A DNA stretch of 64,000 nucleotides from Rhodothermales bacterium (GTDB lineage Bacteria; Bacteroidota; Rhodothermia; Rhodothermales; Bin80): positions 108,979 through 172,978 of the forward strand of contig JANQES010000043.1 of NCBI GenBank assembly GCA_028278205.1. The letters are read 5' to 3'. This document shows, in pieces, positions 15,593-26,187 of this stretch (its first letter is position 1; every line of letters begins with the position of its first letter). A program made the position numbers and the translations under genes. The notes below the pieces were generated by a model that saw nothing but the letters and a program-made list of their open reading frames with translations, did not search any database and was not told the origin of the DNA.

Positions 15593-16720
15593 ATGCTTCG
15601 AACACGATATCTCTTGCCGGTGCTCGGCGGACTGCTGATGCTGGGGCTGGCCGCCTGCGACGAAACGACGTCTAACGTCGGCCTCGGCCTGGTCGAAGAA
15701 GGCGCCGAGCCGGTCGTCCGCGAGTTGACGCCGACGGTCTTCGAACAGCTCCCCTTCAACGACGTCACCGGCGCCCAGCCTCGGGTGCTCGCCGGGCGCG
15801 TCATCGACCCCCTCGTGGGCACCATCACGACTGCCGGCTATTTTGATTTTACCACCAGCTTCGACACCACCAAAACCGAGCCCTTCACCAGCGCTACGCT
15901 GCGCCTGACGCTCGACTACGTCTACGGCGATACGACAGCCCCGGTGACGCTTAACCTGCACGACATCGACGAGGACTGGGAGTCGCTCGGCAGAAGGGCC
16001 GACACCACTGTCACCGTCGGCGACATGATTACGTCGCTCACCTTTGAGCCGACCGACACGCTCGTCACGGTGGATTTGCCCGAAGCCTGGATAGCGGCTA
16101 ACAATGAGACGCTGCGGAGCTCGCTCTTCTCGGTCGATTTTCACGGCCTTGCGTTGGAGGCAGTCTCTAGCGAGGCCGTCGTCGGCTTCAATTTTTCCGG
16201 CAGCGCCCTCCGCCTGATCACCGAAGCCGACACGTTCGACTTCGACCTGACGCGGACGATTTCGAACATCCGCCGCGAGGGCGAACCGGTCGTGCCGGAG
16301 GGCCGTGTGCTCTTGCAAGACGGCACCGGCCCCAACATCACGTTAGACTTCGACCTCGACGGCTTCGACGATAAACCGCTCCACGGGGCCATCCTGCGTG
16401 TCTTCGCCGATACGGCTTCTGTCAAGGCGGCATCGCCCAACTTTGTGCGCCCGCTCGTGGAAACCGTCCAGCTCGTCCAGGTTACCGATGCCGAGGACGT
16501 CTTCCTCATCGCCGAAACCACGCTCTCCGACGACGGCGACTACCGCTTCACCGATCCGAGGCTGAGCGCGCTGCTTCAGCAGAAATTCTTCGGGGTGGAT
16601 CTTTTCGATCATCTGGAACTGCGCCTGCCGGTGGACGACAACACGATCAACTTTATGTTGCTCTACGACGCCGCTTCGGGCGAGACGGCGCCGGAGGCGC
16701 TGCTTACGATCTCGCCCTGA
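15593..16720 (+). CDS. DUF4270-type outer-membrane lipoprotein
   Basis: A 375-residue predicted lipoprotein: hydrophobic LLPVLGGLLMLGLAAC gives a lipobox with Cys20. The mature start DETTSNVGLGLVEEG matches the C-x-D/E-...-xGLGL opening of DUF4270 proteins of Bacteroidota. The rest is rich in strand-like blocks with Thr/Asp (TSATLRLTLDYVYGDTTAPV as an example). Its place next to the short glycogen-synthase-like gene is the usual one for this family. The function is unknown; an envelope role is inferred. The start at 15593 is chosen because the upstream open frame is array sequence. Confidence 0.78.
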   Translation: MLRTRYLLPVLGGLLMLGLAACDETTSNVGLGLVEEGAEPVVRELTPTVFEQLPFNDVTGAQPRVLAGRVIDPLVGTITTAGYFDFTTSFDTTKTEPFTSATLRLTLDYVYGDTTAPVTLNLHDIDEDWESLGRRADTTVTVGDMITSLTFEPTDTLVTVDLPEAWIAANNETLRSSLFSVDFHGLALEAVSSEAVVGFNFSGSALRLITEADTFDFDLTRTISNIRREGEPVVPEGRVLLQDGTGPNITLDFDLDGFDDKPLHGAILRVFADTASVKAASPNFVRPLVETVQLVQVTDAEDVFLIAETTLSDDGDYRFTDPRLSALLQQKFFGVDLFDHLELRLPVDDNTINFMLLYDAASGETAPEALLTISP

Positions 16721-16724
16721 TTCG

Positions 16725-16811
16725 GGTGTTTTAGTGTTATAGTGTTTTGGTTCTAATCATACAAGCCACTCAAACACCATAACACTAAAACACTCAAACA
16801 CCATAACACTT
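16725..16811. repeat. Short-word inverted array (GTGTTTTAG / GTGTTATAG words)
   Basis: The left arm GGGTGTTTTAGTGTTATAGTG begins four bases after the DUF4270 stop. The right arm holds AACACCATAACACTAAAACA and a further copy. It has the same word as the array at 10312-10411. Confidence 0.8.
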
Positions 16812-16817
16812 TTTGCC

Positions 16818-18143
16818 ATGATACGTCGCTTCTTTTCACCGTCTCGGTGCTTGCAGGGCGTGCTGATGCTCGGCCTGATGCTGGGCCTGACGCTGCCTGC
16901 CGCCGCGCAGGGCCGGGACGACGGGTCGCTCTATTCGCGGTTCGGCGTGGGCGATTTGCGCGCCTTTTCGTCGTCGCAGGCGCAGGCTATGGGCGGCGGC
17001 GGCACGGCCCTGTGGTCGTTCAACTATACCAACTTCAGCAACCCGGCCTCCTGGAGCCGCCAGGTGCTCGTGCGCGCCTCGGCAGGCTTCCGCTTCGACG
17101 GCTTGCAGGTGACCGACGCCGATGACAACTCCAAAAACTTCACCGCCGGGTCGTTCAACGCCGTCCAGTTCGGCGTGCCGTTGAAGGCCAACCGAATTGG
17201 CATGGGCCTGACCTTCGAGCCGTATTCGCGCGTCAACTATCGGGTGCAAACGCTCAGCCAACTCGTCACCGACCCGACGCGTCTGGACACCACGATCTAT
17301 CAGATCAGCTATGAAGGCAGCGGCGGGCTCCAGCAAGTGCGCGCCGGGCTGGGCTGGCGCGCTGCCGGGCCGCTGAGCATCGGCGCCAGCCTCGACTTCA
17401 TCTTCGGCATCGTCGAAGAAGGAACGCGCACCACGTTTGCCTCGCCCGACTTCACAGAGACCAACCTCGCCACGTCTACCCGGATGTTCGGGGTCACGGC
17501 CACGACGGGGGCGATCTATTCGAAGAGTAATCTGTTCGCGACAACGGACGAACTCTCTGTGGCTGCCAGCCTGACCCTGCCGGCAACGCTCAACGGCGAC
17601 CGGGCGCTGACCCTCGGCGAGAGCCTCAACCGCGACACCCTCGGCGCCCAGGTCGAAGGCGACATCAACCTGCCGATGAGCCTGCGCTTCGGCGTGGCCT
17701 ACTTTCTCCAAAACCGCTGGACGTTCGTAGCCGACGTCCGGTATGAACCCTGGAGTCAATTCGAGAGCGAACTGTCCATCCCCGGCTACACGCCGGGCAC
17801 TGCCGATACCTTCCGAGACCGCCTGCGCCTCTCCGGGGGTGTCGAATTTTTGCCCGCGGGCCCCAGCTTTCTCGAATCCTATTTCAAACGGGTAGCATAT
17901 CGGCTCGGTTTTTATTATGATCAGGCGTACGTCTCGCCGGTAGCCGGCACCGACATCAACACCATCGCGCTGACGGGCGGGTTCAGCCTGCCTGCGTTAC
18001 TGGCTGGCACGCGTCTTGATATAAACTTTGAAGTAGGCGCCCGCGGCACCACCGACCACAATCTGGTACGGGATCGGTTCTACGGCGTCTCGGCCACGCT
18101 CAACGTCGGCGAACGCTGGTTCGTCAAACGGAAACTCAATTGA
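16818..18143 (+). CDS. Outer-membrane beta-barrel protein (OmpP1/FadL-like)
   Basis: A 441-residue exported protein. Residues 1-30 are a signal peptide (LMLGLMLGLTLPAAAQ). The mature part starts GRDDGSLYSRFGVGDLRAF and goes on QAMGGGGTALWSFNYTNFSNPAS, both usual in Bacteroidota barrel proteins of the FadL/OmpP1 kind. Amphipathic strand blocks alternate to the end (RIGMGLTFEPYSRVNYRV, RLGFYYDQAYVSPVAGTDIN, FYGVSATLNVGERWFVKRKL). Transport of a hydrophobic compound is possible but not shown. It lies between the DUF4270 lipoprotein and the TPR pair, all on one strand, which suggests an envelope operon. Confidence 0.75.
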   Translation: MIRRFFSPSRCLQGVLMLGLMLGLTLPAAAQGRDDGSLYSRFGVGDLRAFSSSQAQAMGGGGTALWSFNYTNFSNPASWSRQVLVRASAGFRFDGLQVTDADDNSKNFTAGSFNAVQFGVPLKANRIGMGLTFEPYSRVNYRVQTLSQLVTDPTRLDTTIYQISYEGSGGLQQVRAGLGWRAAGPLSIGASLDFIFGIVEEGTRTTFASPDFTETNLATSTRMFGVTATTGAIYSKSNLFATTDELSVAASLTLPATLNGDRALTLGESLNRDTLGAQVEGDINLPMSLRFGVAYFLQNRWTFVADVRYEPWSQFESELSIPGYTPGTADTFRDRLRLSGGVEFLPAGPSFLESYFKRVAYRLGFYYDQAYVSPVAGTDINTIALTGGFSLPALLAGTRLDINFEVGARGTTDHNLVRDRFYGVSATLNVGERWFVKRKLN

Positions 18144-18201
18144 CGGATGCGTGTCTAAAATACTCTGGCCCAGGCTCTCAAACGTAAACCCACCGAAACC
18201 C

Positions 18202-19497
18202 ATGCTTCGCTCAGGTTCACGCACTTGGAAACTCCTATCGGGCTGCACGCTCGTCGTTCTCGTCCTGGCTGCTTCGGCCCGGATGCAACCGGCAGCCGCA
18301 CAAGCCGGCGGTGTCGATCAGGAAGCCGCGATGCACTACAGTCTCTACTACGAGAACTTCAAAAACGAAAACTATAAAGACGCCCTGCCGGATCTGCACT
18401 GGATCCTCGACAACGCGCCGGGCTTCCTCAAAAAGAAAGACACCAACTTCAAACGCGCTGTGACGGCCTACGAAGCCCTGGCCGAACAAGAGACCGACGG
18501 CGCCATGAAACGGGCCTATCTCGACTCGGTGCTGTCTATGTACGACCGCGCCGTGCCCGCCATCCAGGGCATCGGCGGCGAGATCGACGAGTTCCAATGG
18601 ACCCGCGACAAAGGCCGGTTCATCCAGAAAAACCTTAACGCCCTCGAAGACCGCAAGGGTGAGGCCATTGAATCGTATCGCAAAGCCTATGAGCTCGACG
18701 CGAAACGCCTCGATCCCTACTACCTCGACGTGCTCATCAGCGACCTCTACACCGAGGGCGACATCGGCGGGGCGCTCGATTTTCTGCGTGAATTGAAGGA
18801 TTCGCGCGGCGATGAAGAGGGCGTGGAAAACCTCATTCGCAAGTATTTTGCGGTGATTCCGCCCGAAGAACAGATCGCTTTCCTGGAAGAACAATACGCC
18901 GAAGATCCTACGAATGTGGAGGTCATCCAGCAGCTTTTCGAGCTGTATCAGGAGGAGGGCTACCACGGTAAGATGATGGAGATGGCGCCGAAGATCCTTG
19001 AGTTGGATCCGACGCCGGGCGTGCTGCGGTTGCTCACGCGGATGTACATCGAAGACGGCGACGTGGATCAGGCCGCCTCGGTCTTCAACCAGATGCAAAG
19101 CACCTACCCCGACGAACTCATCGCCCAGGACTATCACAACATGGGCATCGCGCAGCAGGAACTGGAGAAATTCGGAGACGCAAAACGGTACTACCAGCAG
19201 GCCCTCGAAGTCGATCCGGAGTATAAAGCGGCACTGCGGGCTATCGCTGATCTCTACGCCACGGCGGTGGCTCGGTGCGGCGTCAAAGACCGCGAGGCCG
19301 CCGCCGTCTTCTGGCTCATCGCCGACGCCTACAACCGGGCCGGCGATAGCAACGGCGCCGCCCGGATGCGCAGCGCCTTCCCCACCGCCGAAGACATCTT
19401 CTACGTGCAAAAATGGACCAACGGCGGCACGACGTCGGTGAGCTACGGCTGCCGGGGCCTCTCCATCAGCGGCACGACGCGCGTGCGCCAGCGATAA
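18202..19497 (+). CDS. Exported TPR protein, first of two paralogues
   Basis: A 431-residue protein with a signal peptide (LLSGCTLVVLVLAASARMQPAAAQA) and TPR-like helix pairs along its length, clearest at YHNMGIAQQELEKFGDAKRYYQQALEVDPEY (in blocks, about residues 310-340). It has about the same domain order as the gene at 20004: HYSLYYENFKNENYKDALPD near the N-terminus, WTRDKGRFIQ, a CGxK region and a C-terminal SYGC segment with TTRVRQR. The two C-terminal Cys positions are conserved between the copies. Such proteins in Bacteroidota are thought to be scaffolds in the periplasm. The start at 18202 gives a normal signal peptide. The TAA stop joins a repeat element. Confidence 0.8.
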   Translation: MLRSGSRTWKLLSGCTLVVLVLAASARMQPAAAQAGGVDQEAAMHYSLYYENFKNENYKDALPDLHWILDNAPGFLKKKDTNFKRAVTAYEALAEQETDGAMKRAYLDSVLSMYDRAVPAIQGIGGEIDEFQWTRDKGRFIQKNLNALEDRKGEAIESYRKAYELDAKRLDPYYLDVLISDLYTEGDIGGALDFLRELKDSRGDEEGVENLIRKYFAVIPPEEQIAFLEEQYAEDPTNVEVIQQLFELYQEEGYHGKMMEMAPKILELDPTPGVLRLLTRMYIEDGDVDQAASVFNQMQSTYPDELIAQDYHNMGIAQQELEKFGDAKRYYQQALEVDPEYKAALRAIADLYATAVARCGVKDREAAAVFWLIADAYNRAGDSNGAARMRSAFPTAEDIFYVQKWTNGGTTSVSYGCRGLSISGTTRVRQR

Positions 19498-19581
19498 TGA
19501 ATTTTGACCGTTAACCCGGGATGAAGCTGAAGCCATCGCTGGATGGGCCGGCTTGATCGAGGCTGGCGTGTCAAAATTCAT
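19497..19581. repeat. Full ATGAATTTTGAC element, copy C
   Basis: Arms 19497-19508 and 19570-19581 around a 61-nt interior that ends with TGGCGT. It overlaps the last base of the TAA stop of the TPR gene (TAATGAATTTTGAC), with TAAGG after the right arm, as in the copies at 15402 and 44501. Confidence 0.88.
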
Positions 19582-19593
19582 AAGGGTTATAAG

Positions 19594-19632
19594 ACCGGCG
19601 CTCCTGAGTTTTCGGGAGCGCCGGTTTCTTTT
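19594..19632 (+). terminator. Rho-independent terminator
   Basis: ACCGGCGCTCC (19594-19604) pairs with GGAGCGCCGGT (19615-19625), then TTCTTTTT. It ends the 15.6-19.5 kb plus-strand unit. Confidence 0.88.
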
Positions 19633-19698
19633 TGTTGATCGGTTATAACATGCCTCAAACTCATTGCTCTGGACCAGCCTCGGCGTGAGTATGGGGGT

Positions 19699-19847
19699 TC
19701 TATTTTGGATTTTAGATTTTGGATTGGGTGCCTGCTGATCCGCGAGAAGCAACCAAAAAAAATTGGTCGGGTATGACCGGCGTGGCTTGTTCGGTTGTCT
19801 ATTCAGTCTGAGATCAACAATCCAAAATCCAAAATCTAAAATAGAAA
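19699..19847. repeat. Short-word inverted array (GATTTTGGATT word)
   Basis: The left arm is TTCTATTTTGGATTTTAGAT then TTTGGATT; the right arm 19819-19847 is its inverse with one word changed. The loop is about 90 nt. The same word recurs at 31402, 40405, 43917, 44588 and 60655. Confidence 0.85.
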
Positions 19848-20003
19848 TCCTCGCATCCTACCAAACGCACCATTTCGCCACAGCGTCCGCTCTATTTTGA
19901 AACACTGTTTCAAACAACGGCGCTTTTTTTGCGGCTTTTTTGGGATGCGTGCCGGCCCCTCACGCGAGCCTTTCGTCCTCACCCTCACAGCCCGCTCAGA
20001 ACC

Positions 20004-21326
20004 ATGGCACGATCCCGTAAAACCTGGACGGGCGCGCTGATCGTTTTGGCGCTGCTTCAGGCCACGACACTGCTGCGCCCCGCGACGGCTCAAGTCGAGC
20101 CGCCTGACATCGACGAGATCCGGGAGCATTACAGCCTTTACTGGGAGCACTTCAAAAACGGCAATTACGAAGACGCCCTCCCCGACCTGCGCTGGATCCT
20201 CGAAAATGCCCCCGGATTCCCGCAAAACAACGATCGCAACTTCCTGCGCGGCGTCACGCTCTTCGACTCGCTGGCAGCCCGCGCCGGCGATCCAGCACAA
20301 CGACGCGCCTACCTCAACGAGGCTATCCGCCTCTTCGACGAGGTCGTCGTGACACTGCCGGAACACGGCATCGAGGTCGATGAATTTCGATGGACGCGCA
20401 ACAAAGGCCGGTTCATTCAACATCATCTCGACGCGCTACCCGATCAGAAAGACGAGGCCATTGCCGCCTACCGCGAGGCCTACGACCTGGATCCGAACCG
20501 CCTCGATGTGTACTACATCGATGTCATCCTCAGAGACATGCTGTCTAAAGAACAGTACGCTGAGATTCTGGATTTGCTGTACGAACTCGAAGTAAATCGG
20601 GGCGGTGAACTTGAGATTCAAAACCTCCGGGATAAATATTTACGCCACATTCCGCTGGAAGCCCAGGCTGATTTCTGGCGAGCGCGTTATGACAAGACAC
20701 CCGGCGACGTCGCCGTAGCGCGGCAGTTGCTTGACATCCTCATCGAGCTTGAACGATGGGACGAGGTGGAAGCCATCGCGGAGGCGTTGGTTCAGCAAGA
20801 ACCGACTCCGGCGCTACTCCGCCTGCTGGCCGATCATTATCTAAACAACGGCGACTACGCCCGCGCGCTCGAACTCTACGAACAACTCCTGGCAATGCCG
20901 GAGACCGAACCGACAGCGGAAATCTATTACAAAATGGGGTTTGCCGCGCATCAGCAAAACAACCTCATACCAGCCCGCGCGCACTATCGCAAAGCCATCG
21001 CCCTCGATCCCGGCTACGGCAACGCCTACCTCGCCATCGGCGACCTCTACGTGGCGGCGGTGTCGCAGTGTGCCGGCGCTACGTTGGAGCACACAGACCG
21101 GGCTGTGTACTGGCTCGCCGTAGACTGGTGGCAGAAAGCCCGTCAAGCCGCGCCGTCTGATGCGCGGGTGGTCACCGAGGCGACCTTGAAAATCGACACT
21201 TACCGCCAGTATTTCCCGGATCGCGGGAAGATCTTCTTCCTGAACCTGACGCCAGGCCAGTCGTTCTCGATCAACTATGGCTGTTATAGCTGGATCGGCG
21301 AGACGACGACGGTCAGGGCGTCGTGA
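20004..21326 (+). CDS. Exported TPR protein, second of two paralogues
   Basis: A 440-residue paralogue of the protein at 18202. It has a signal peptide (ALIVLALLQATTLLRPATAQ), HYSLYWEHFKNGNYEDALPD near the N-terminus, WTRNKGRFIQ at about residue 130, and TPR helix pairs around residues 250-350 (ARALELYEQLLAM, KMGFAAHQQNNLIPARAHYR). The C-terminal part keeps the two Cys positions (SQCAGATLE and INYGCYSWIGETTTVRAS). The copies differ along their whole length, so the duplication is old. An array and terminator lie between them, so they are probably separate transcripts. The TGA stop runs straight into a GGGATGCGGGAT-type array. Confidence 0.8.
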   Translation: MARSRKTWTGALIVLALLQATTLLRPATAQVEPPDIDEIREHYSLYWEHFKNGNYEDALPDLRWILENAPGFPQNNDRNFLRGVTLFDSLAARAGDPAQRRAYLNEAIRLFDEVVVTLPEHGIEVDEFRWTRNKGRFIQHHLDALPDQKDEAIAAYREAYDLDPNRLDVYYIDVILRDMLSKEQYAEILDLLYELEVNRGGELEIQNLRDKYLRHIPLEAQADFWRARYDKTPGDVAVARQLLDILIELERWDEVEAIAEALVQQEPTPALLRLLADHYLNNGDYARALELYEQLLAMPETEPTAEIYYKMGFAAHQQNNLIPARAHYRKAIALDPGYGNAYLAIGDLYVAAVSQCAGATLEHTDRAVYWLAVDWWQKARQAAPSDARVVTEATLKIDTYRQYFPDRGKIFFLNLTPGQSFSINYGCYSWIGETTTVRAS

Positions 21327-21679
21327 GGATTGGGATGCGGGATGTGGGATGCGAGATACGGGATTCAGGATAAAAAGAGAAGCCCCGTAGGGGCGTCCTG
21401 TTTGTAGCAAAAAGCTCTTAAAAAATAATAAGCTCCCCCCGCCTTCGCGGGGGCAGGCTCCGGAGCGGCCTGTTAAAAAATCCGCTGCATTGGCGATGAA
21501 CAGGTCGCCCCTACGGGGCTTATTTTTAGGGAAGGGCTGCTTTCTACAAATAGGACGCCCCTACGGGGCTGAAAAAATTGGGATGACTCATGTTGCAGAC
21601 GCGCTCTGGAATCCCAGATCCCGTATCCCCAATCCCGTATCCCCAATCTCGCATCCCGTATCTCGTATCCCGCATCCCC
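21327..21679. repeat. Nested inverted repeat block between two convergent genes
   Basis: The outer arms are arrays of GGGATGCG/GGGATACG words: 21331-21367 and, inverted, 21601-21677. They abut the stop codons of the TPR gene (21326) and the OmpA gene (21680). Inside is a second inverted pair, AGCCCCGTAGGGGCGTCC with TGTTTGTAG (about 21383-21409) against CTACAAATA with GGACGCCCCTACGGGGCT (about 21544-21571), and a third copy of GCCCCTACGGGGCT near 21507. In the centre CCCCCCGCCTTCGCGGGGG (about 21436-21454) is a strong hairpin. There is no gene. Confidence 0.85.
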
Positions 21680-23041
21680 TTACGAACACTTGACATCGAC
21701 GCGGCGGTTGAGCGAGCGACCGTGTTCGTCGTTGTTGGGGGCGATGGGTTCGGCTTCTCCTTTTCCGACGGCCCGGATACGGCTTGCCTCAAGGCCTCGC
21801 CGGACGAGGTCATCCACGACGGCCTGCGCGCGCCGCTCCGAAAGAGACTGGTTGTAGTCTTCGGCGCCTTCGCTGGAGGTGTGTCCCTCGATAATGATGG
21901 TTGCGCTCTCATCGGCCTGCAACCCGGCAAACAACTCTTCCAGAACGGATTCGGAATCCGGGCGGATCTGCGCCGAGTCGAAGTCGAACTTGATGCCGTA
22001 GATGACCGATCCGCATCCGAGGGCCGGCGCTTGCTGGCGGCAATCGAGCCTCGCCACGTCATCGACGGGCGGCCCGGTGTAGAGCCTGAACGGCCCGCCA
22101 TTTGTCGAACGCACCCCGACGAGCGTGCTGTCTGCCAGCACACTCAGGATGAATAAACTGACCGTCTTGGCCCTGCCTTGATCGACACCTCGCGCTCTCA
22201 AAATGTTGCCGTCCACGGTGCCCTCCAGCAGCCCTTGGCTGTCGTAACAGCCTGAAACGAGGACGCCCTCCTGGTTGAGTTCCATCTTCACGAATTTGGA
22301 TTGCCACGCGCCCGTGAAATGATCGGCGAGAGGCCGCGGCTCCTGGGTCCCGTTGCCGATAATCTCGCTAAACTGGAAGTTCATCCCCTCGGAGAGGTTT
22401 TCGATGCCTCCCTGCAACTTGAGCTTGACCCATCGCACGGCAGGAGACGCGACGATGGGAAGCTCCGTCACCTCCCCCCGCCGGGCGTGTGTCTCCAGGG
22501 TGGCCGAAGCCAGCGTCACGAACCCGTCGTCCGGCCCGGCGGCAGACCCCAGAACCTCGACGTGCCGGGTAAACGTGGTATAGGCGCTGGGCACCTCTGT
22601 CACTTCGGGTACGGCGAGGCGGTCGAACGTGGTGGGCGCCGGCAGTTCGAAGGTGAACTCGGTGACGATGTCCAGATCTTCCGTGCTGATGAACCCGAAG
22701 GGCGTCGGGTTGCCGTCGATCCAACTGATCGGGGCGGCTTCGTTTATGCCAACCTCAGCGCCGGGACCGCCAACGCCCACCGGCACAGCACCTTCGGCAA
22801 ACGTGAGGTAGTCGATTCGGGGTGTATCCAGATCCGCAGGCGGATCGGCCAGTGGATCGGCGGGTGGGGCGGTGTTCGGCGTAGCGGGCGGATCGGGTGC
22901 CGAAACGGTCGTTGCATCTACGCTATCGGCTGTAGGATTTGATGCCGAGGCGCCTCCGTTGTCGCTGCCGCCGCATCCTGCAATAAAGAGGGCAAAGAGG
23001 GCTGCCGTCTGAACCAGCCGCCGCGTTGTTTTCTTGTTCAT
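21680..23041 (-). CDS. OmpA-family lipoprotein with discoidin-like N-terminal region
   Basis: A 453-residue lipoprotein: ALFALFIAGC gives a lipobox with Cys23. A Pro/Ala/Asp-rich linker (about 30-75) is followed by a beta-rich segment resembling an F5/8 type C (discoidin) domain (ISWIDGNPTPFGFISTEDLD; RWVKLKLQGGIENLSEGMNF). The C-terminal 110 residues are OmpA-like: YGIKFDFDSAQIRPDSESVL, IIIEGHTSSEGAEDYNQSLS, ERRAQAVVDDLVRRGL, VGKGEAEPIAPNNDEHGR, RRVDVKC. This domain binds peptidoglycan non-covalently and ties the outer membrane to the wall. The discoidin-like part may bind a glycan. Confidence 0.88.
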   Translation of the reverse strand: MNKKTTRRLVQTAALFALFIAGCGGSDNGGASASNPTADSVDATTVSAPDPPATPNTAPPADPLADPPADLDTPRIDYLTFAEGAVPVGVGGPGAEVGINEAAPISWIDGNPTPFGFISTEDLDIVTEFTFELPAPTTFDRLAVPEVTEVPSAYTTFTRHVEVLGSAAGPDDGFVTLASATLETHARRGEVTELPIVASPAVRWVKLKLQGGIENLSEGMNFQFSEIIGNGTQEPRPLADHFTGAWQSKFVKMELNQEGVLVSGCYDSQGLLEGTVDGNILRARGVDQGRAKTVSLFILSVLADSTLVGVRSTNGGPFRLYTGPPVDDVARLDCRQQAPALGCGSVIYGIKFDFDSAQIRPDSESVLEELFAGLQADESATIIIEGHTSSEGAEDYNQSLSERRAQAVVDDLVRRGLEASRIRAVGKGEAEPIAPNNDEHGRSLNRRVDVKCS

Positions 23042-23331
23042 CGCGTGAGTTTCTACTGGTGAAGAAGAAGGACTGCTCGTTCGAGCGTACTGCCCGACGG
23101 TGTATGTTCTCGCAGACGCGCCAGTTCCATAACCCTGCGATTCTGCTGCATCTTGTATCTGAGTATAGGTGCTGAAGTATCGATAGCACCCTTCATCCTT
23201 TCTATACGTTTTCTTTAAGTTATACTTACACCTGGTTGCAGTAAATATAGAGATGATTTTGTGCTGTAGTCAAAGCCCCCGTCTGTTGCTCCTTAACGTG
23301 TTCTAACCCTTAACTACAGGGAGAGCTTACC
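23042..23331. other. Divergent spacer upstream of ompA-type and small lipoprotein genes
   Basis: About 290 bp of A/T-rich sequence between divergent genes. It must hold promoters for both sides, but no convincing -35/-10 pair is seen. There is no array or TIR element here. A GGGAGAG near 23320-23326 is the ribosome binding site of the plus-strand gene. Confidence 0.5.
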
Positions 23332-23697
23332 ATGCGATCTTTCCTTCTTGTTTGTTCCTTTCTCGTAGTATGCTTGTCAATTGGTTGTGACACAACGACA
23401 AATGCGACGAGGGACACCGTTCCCACGAACACTTATGCGGCAAAATCCGCAGAAAATGGTGATTCGATAGAAAATAGTGATTCGATGTATTATTTTGTGA
23501 GGGAAGACTTTGAACCTGGTAATACGAAAGGTTGGTTAGGTCTTGAGCCAGGAGTTTTCCAACGCGAACTTGATGGGAACATCCAGTGGGCCTATTTTGG
23601 TGTTGACGGTCTTACTTACTACAAGAAAAAGATTGAAGCAACTCTTGCTGACCTGGGCGGAAGACTATTACAGCAACTGTGGTGGTGGTGGTGGTGA
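23332..23697 (+). pseudogene. Small lipoprotein gene with probable frameshift near its 3' end
   Basis: As written, 121 residues: lipoprotein signal LVCSFLVVCLSIGC (Cys19), a Thr/Asn-rich stretch, then MYYFVREDFEPGNTKGWLGLEPGVFQ in blocks, ending with five tryptophans encoded by TGG repeats. The alternative frame after the A-run at 23626-23630 reads RLKQLLLTWAEDYYSNCGGG and ends GGEPE with a TGA at 23705-23707. That is far more protein-like, so one A seems to be extra (real frameshift or assembly error). No family is recognised. The region is A/T-richer than its surroundings and lies beside a second small lipoprotein gene. Confidence 0.65.
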
Positions 23698-23789
23698 ACC
23701 GGAATGACACCATGCAGCACGTTTCCGCAGGGCGTCATGCGCTCTCTTGCTGCGTAATCAAAACCTTCAGATCACTACCAAAAGTACCG

Positions 23790-25833
<2,044 letters not shown>

Positions 25834-25854
25834 GAGATACCCTGACAAGGCGCT

Positions 25855-26187
25855 ATGGCAGCTTCCTCAAAGTCGTCTAAGCCGTCGAAGTCTTCGAAGC
25901 CGGAGACTGCCCGGCATCGCCTGCGCCGCCCCATTGTGGTGACGGTGCTGCTGCTGGGCGCGCTGTGGTTTGTGTTCTTCGACAGCTACAGCCTGGTCAA
26001 GCGTGTGCGCTGGCATCATGAATATGCCCGCCTCACGCAAGAGAACGAGGCCCTCCGCCGCGAAGTCGAAACCCTGGAAACCCGGCTGGCCAGGCCGCTG
26101 CCGGACGAGGTCATCGAGAAAATCGCGCGCGAGCAGTACGGCATGCGCCGCCCCGGCGAGACGGTCTATCGGGTGGAGCAGAGATAG
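25855..26187 (+). CDS. FtsB/DivIC-type septum formation initiator
   Basis: A 110-residue single-pass membrane protein: a Lys/Ser-rich cytoplasmic N-terminus (SSKSSKPSKSSKPE), one membrane helix (IVVTVLLLGALWFVFF, about residues 26-41) and a coiled coil (YARLTQENEALRREVETLETRL) followed by EVIEKIAREQYGMRRPGETVY. The EKxAREQYGMxxPGE ending is characteristic of FtsB/DivIC, which joins FtsL and FtsQ in the division complex. It lies directly after eno, as ftsB does in many bacteria. Confidence 0.88.
   Translation: MAASSKSSKPSKSSKPETARHRLRRPIVVTVLLLGALWFVFFDSYSLVKRVRWHHEYARLTQENEALRREVETLETRLARPLPDEVIEKIAREQYGMRRPGETVYRVEQR

Noticed and set aside
23679..23789. Longer N-terminus for the small lipoprotein at 23790
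   Set aside because: The extra codons translate the TGG repeat (VVVVV) and would bury the lipoprotein signal peptide.
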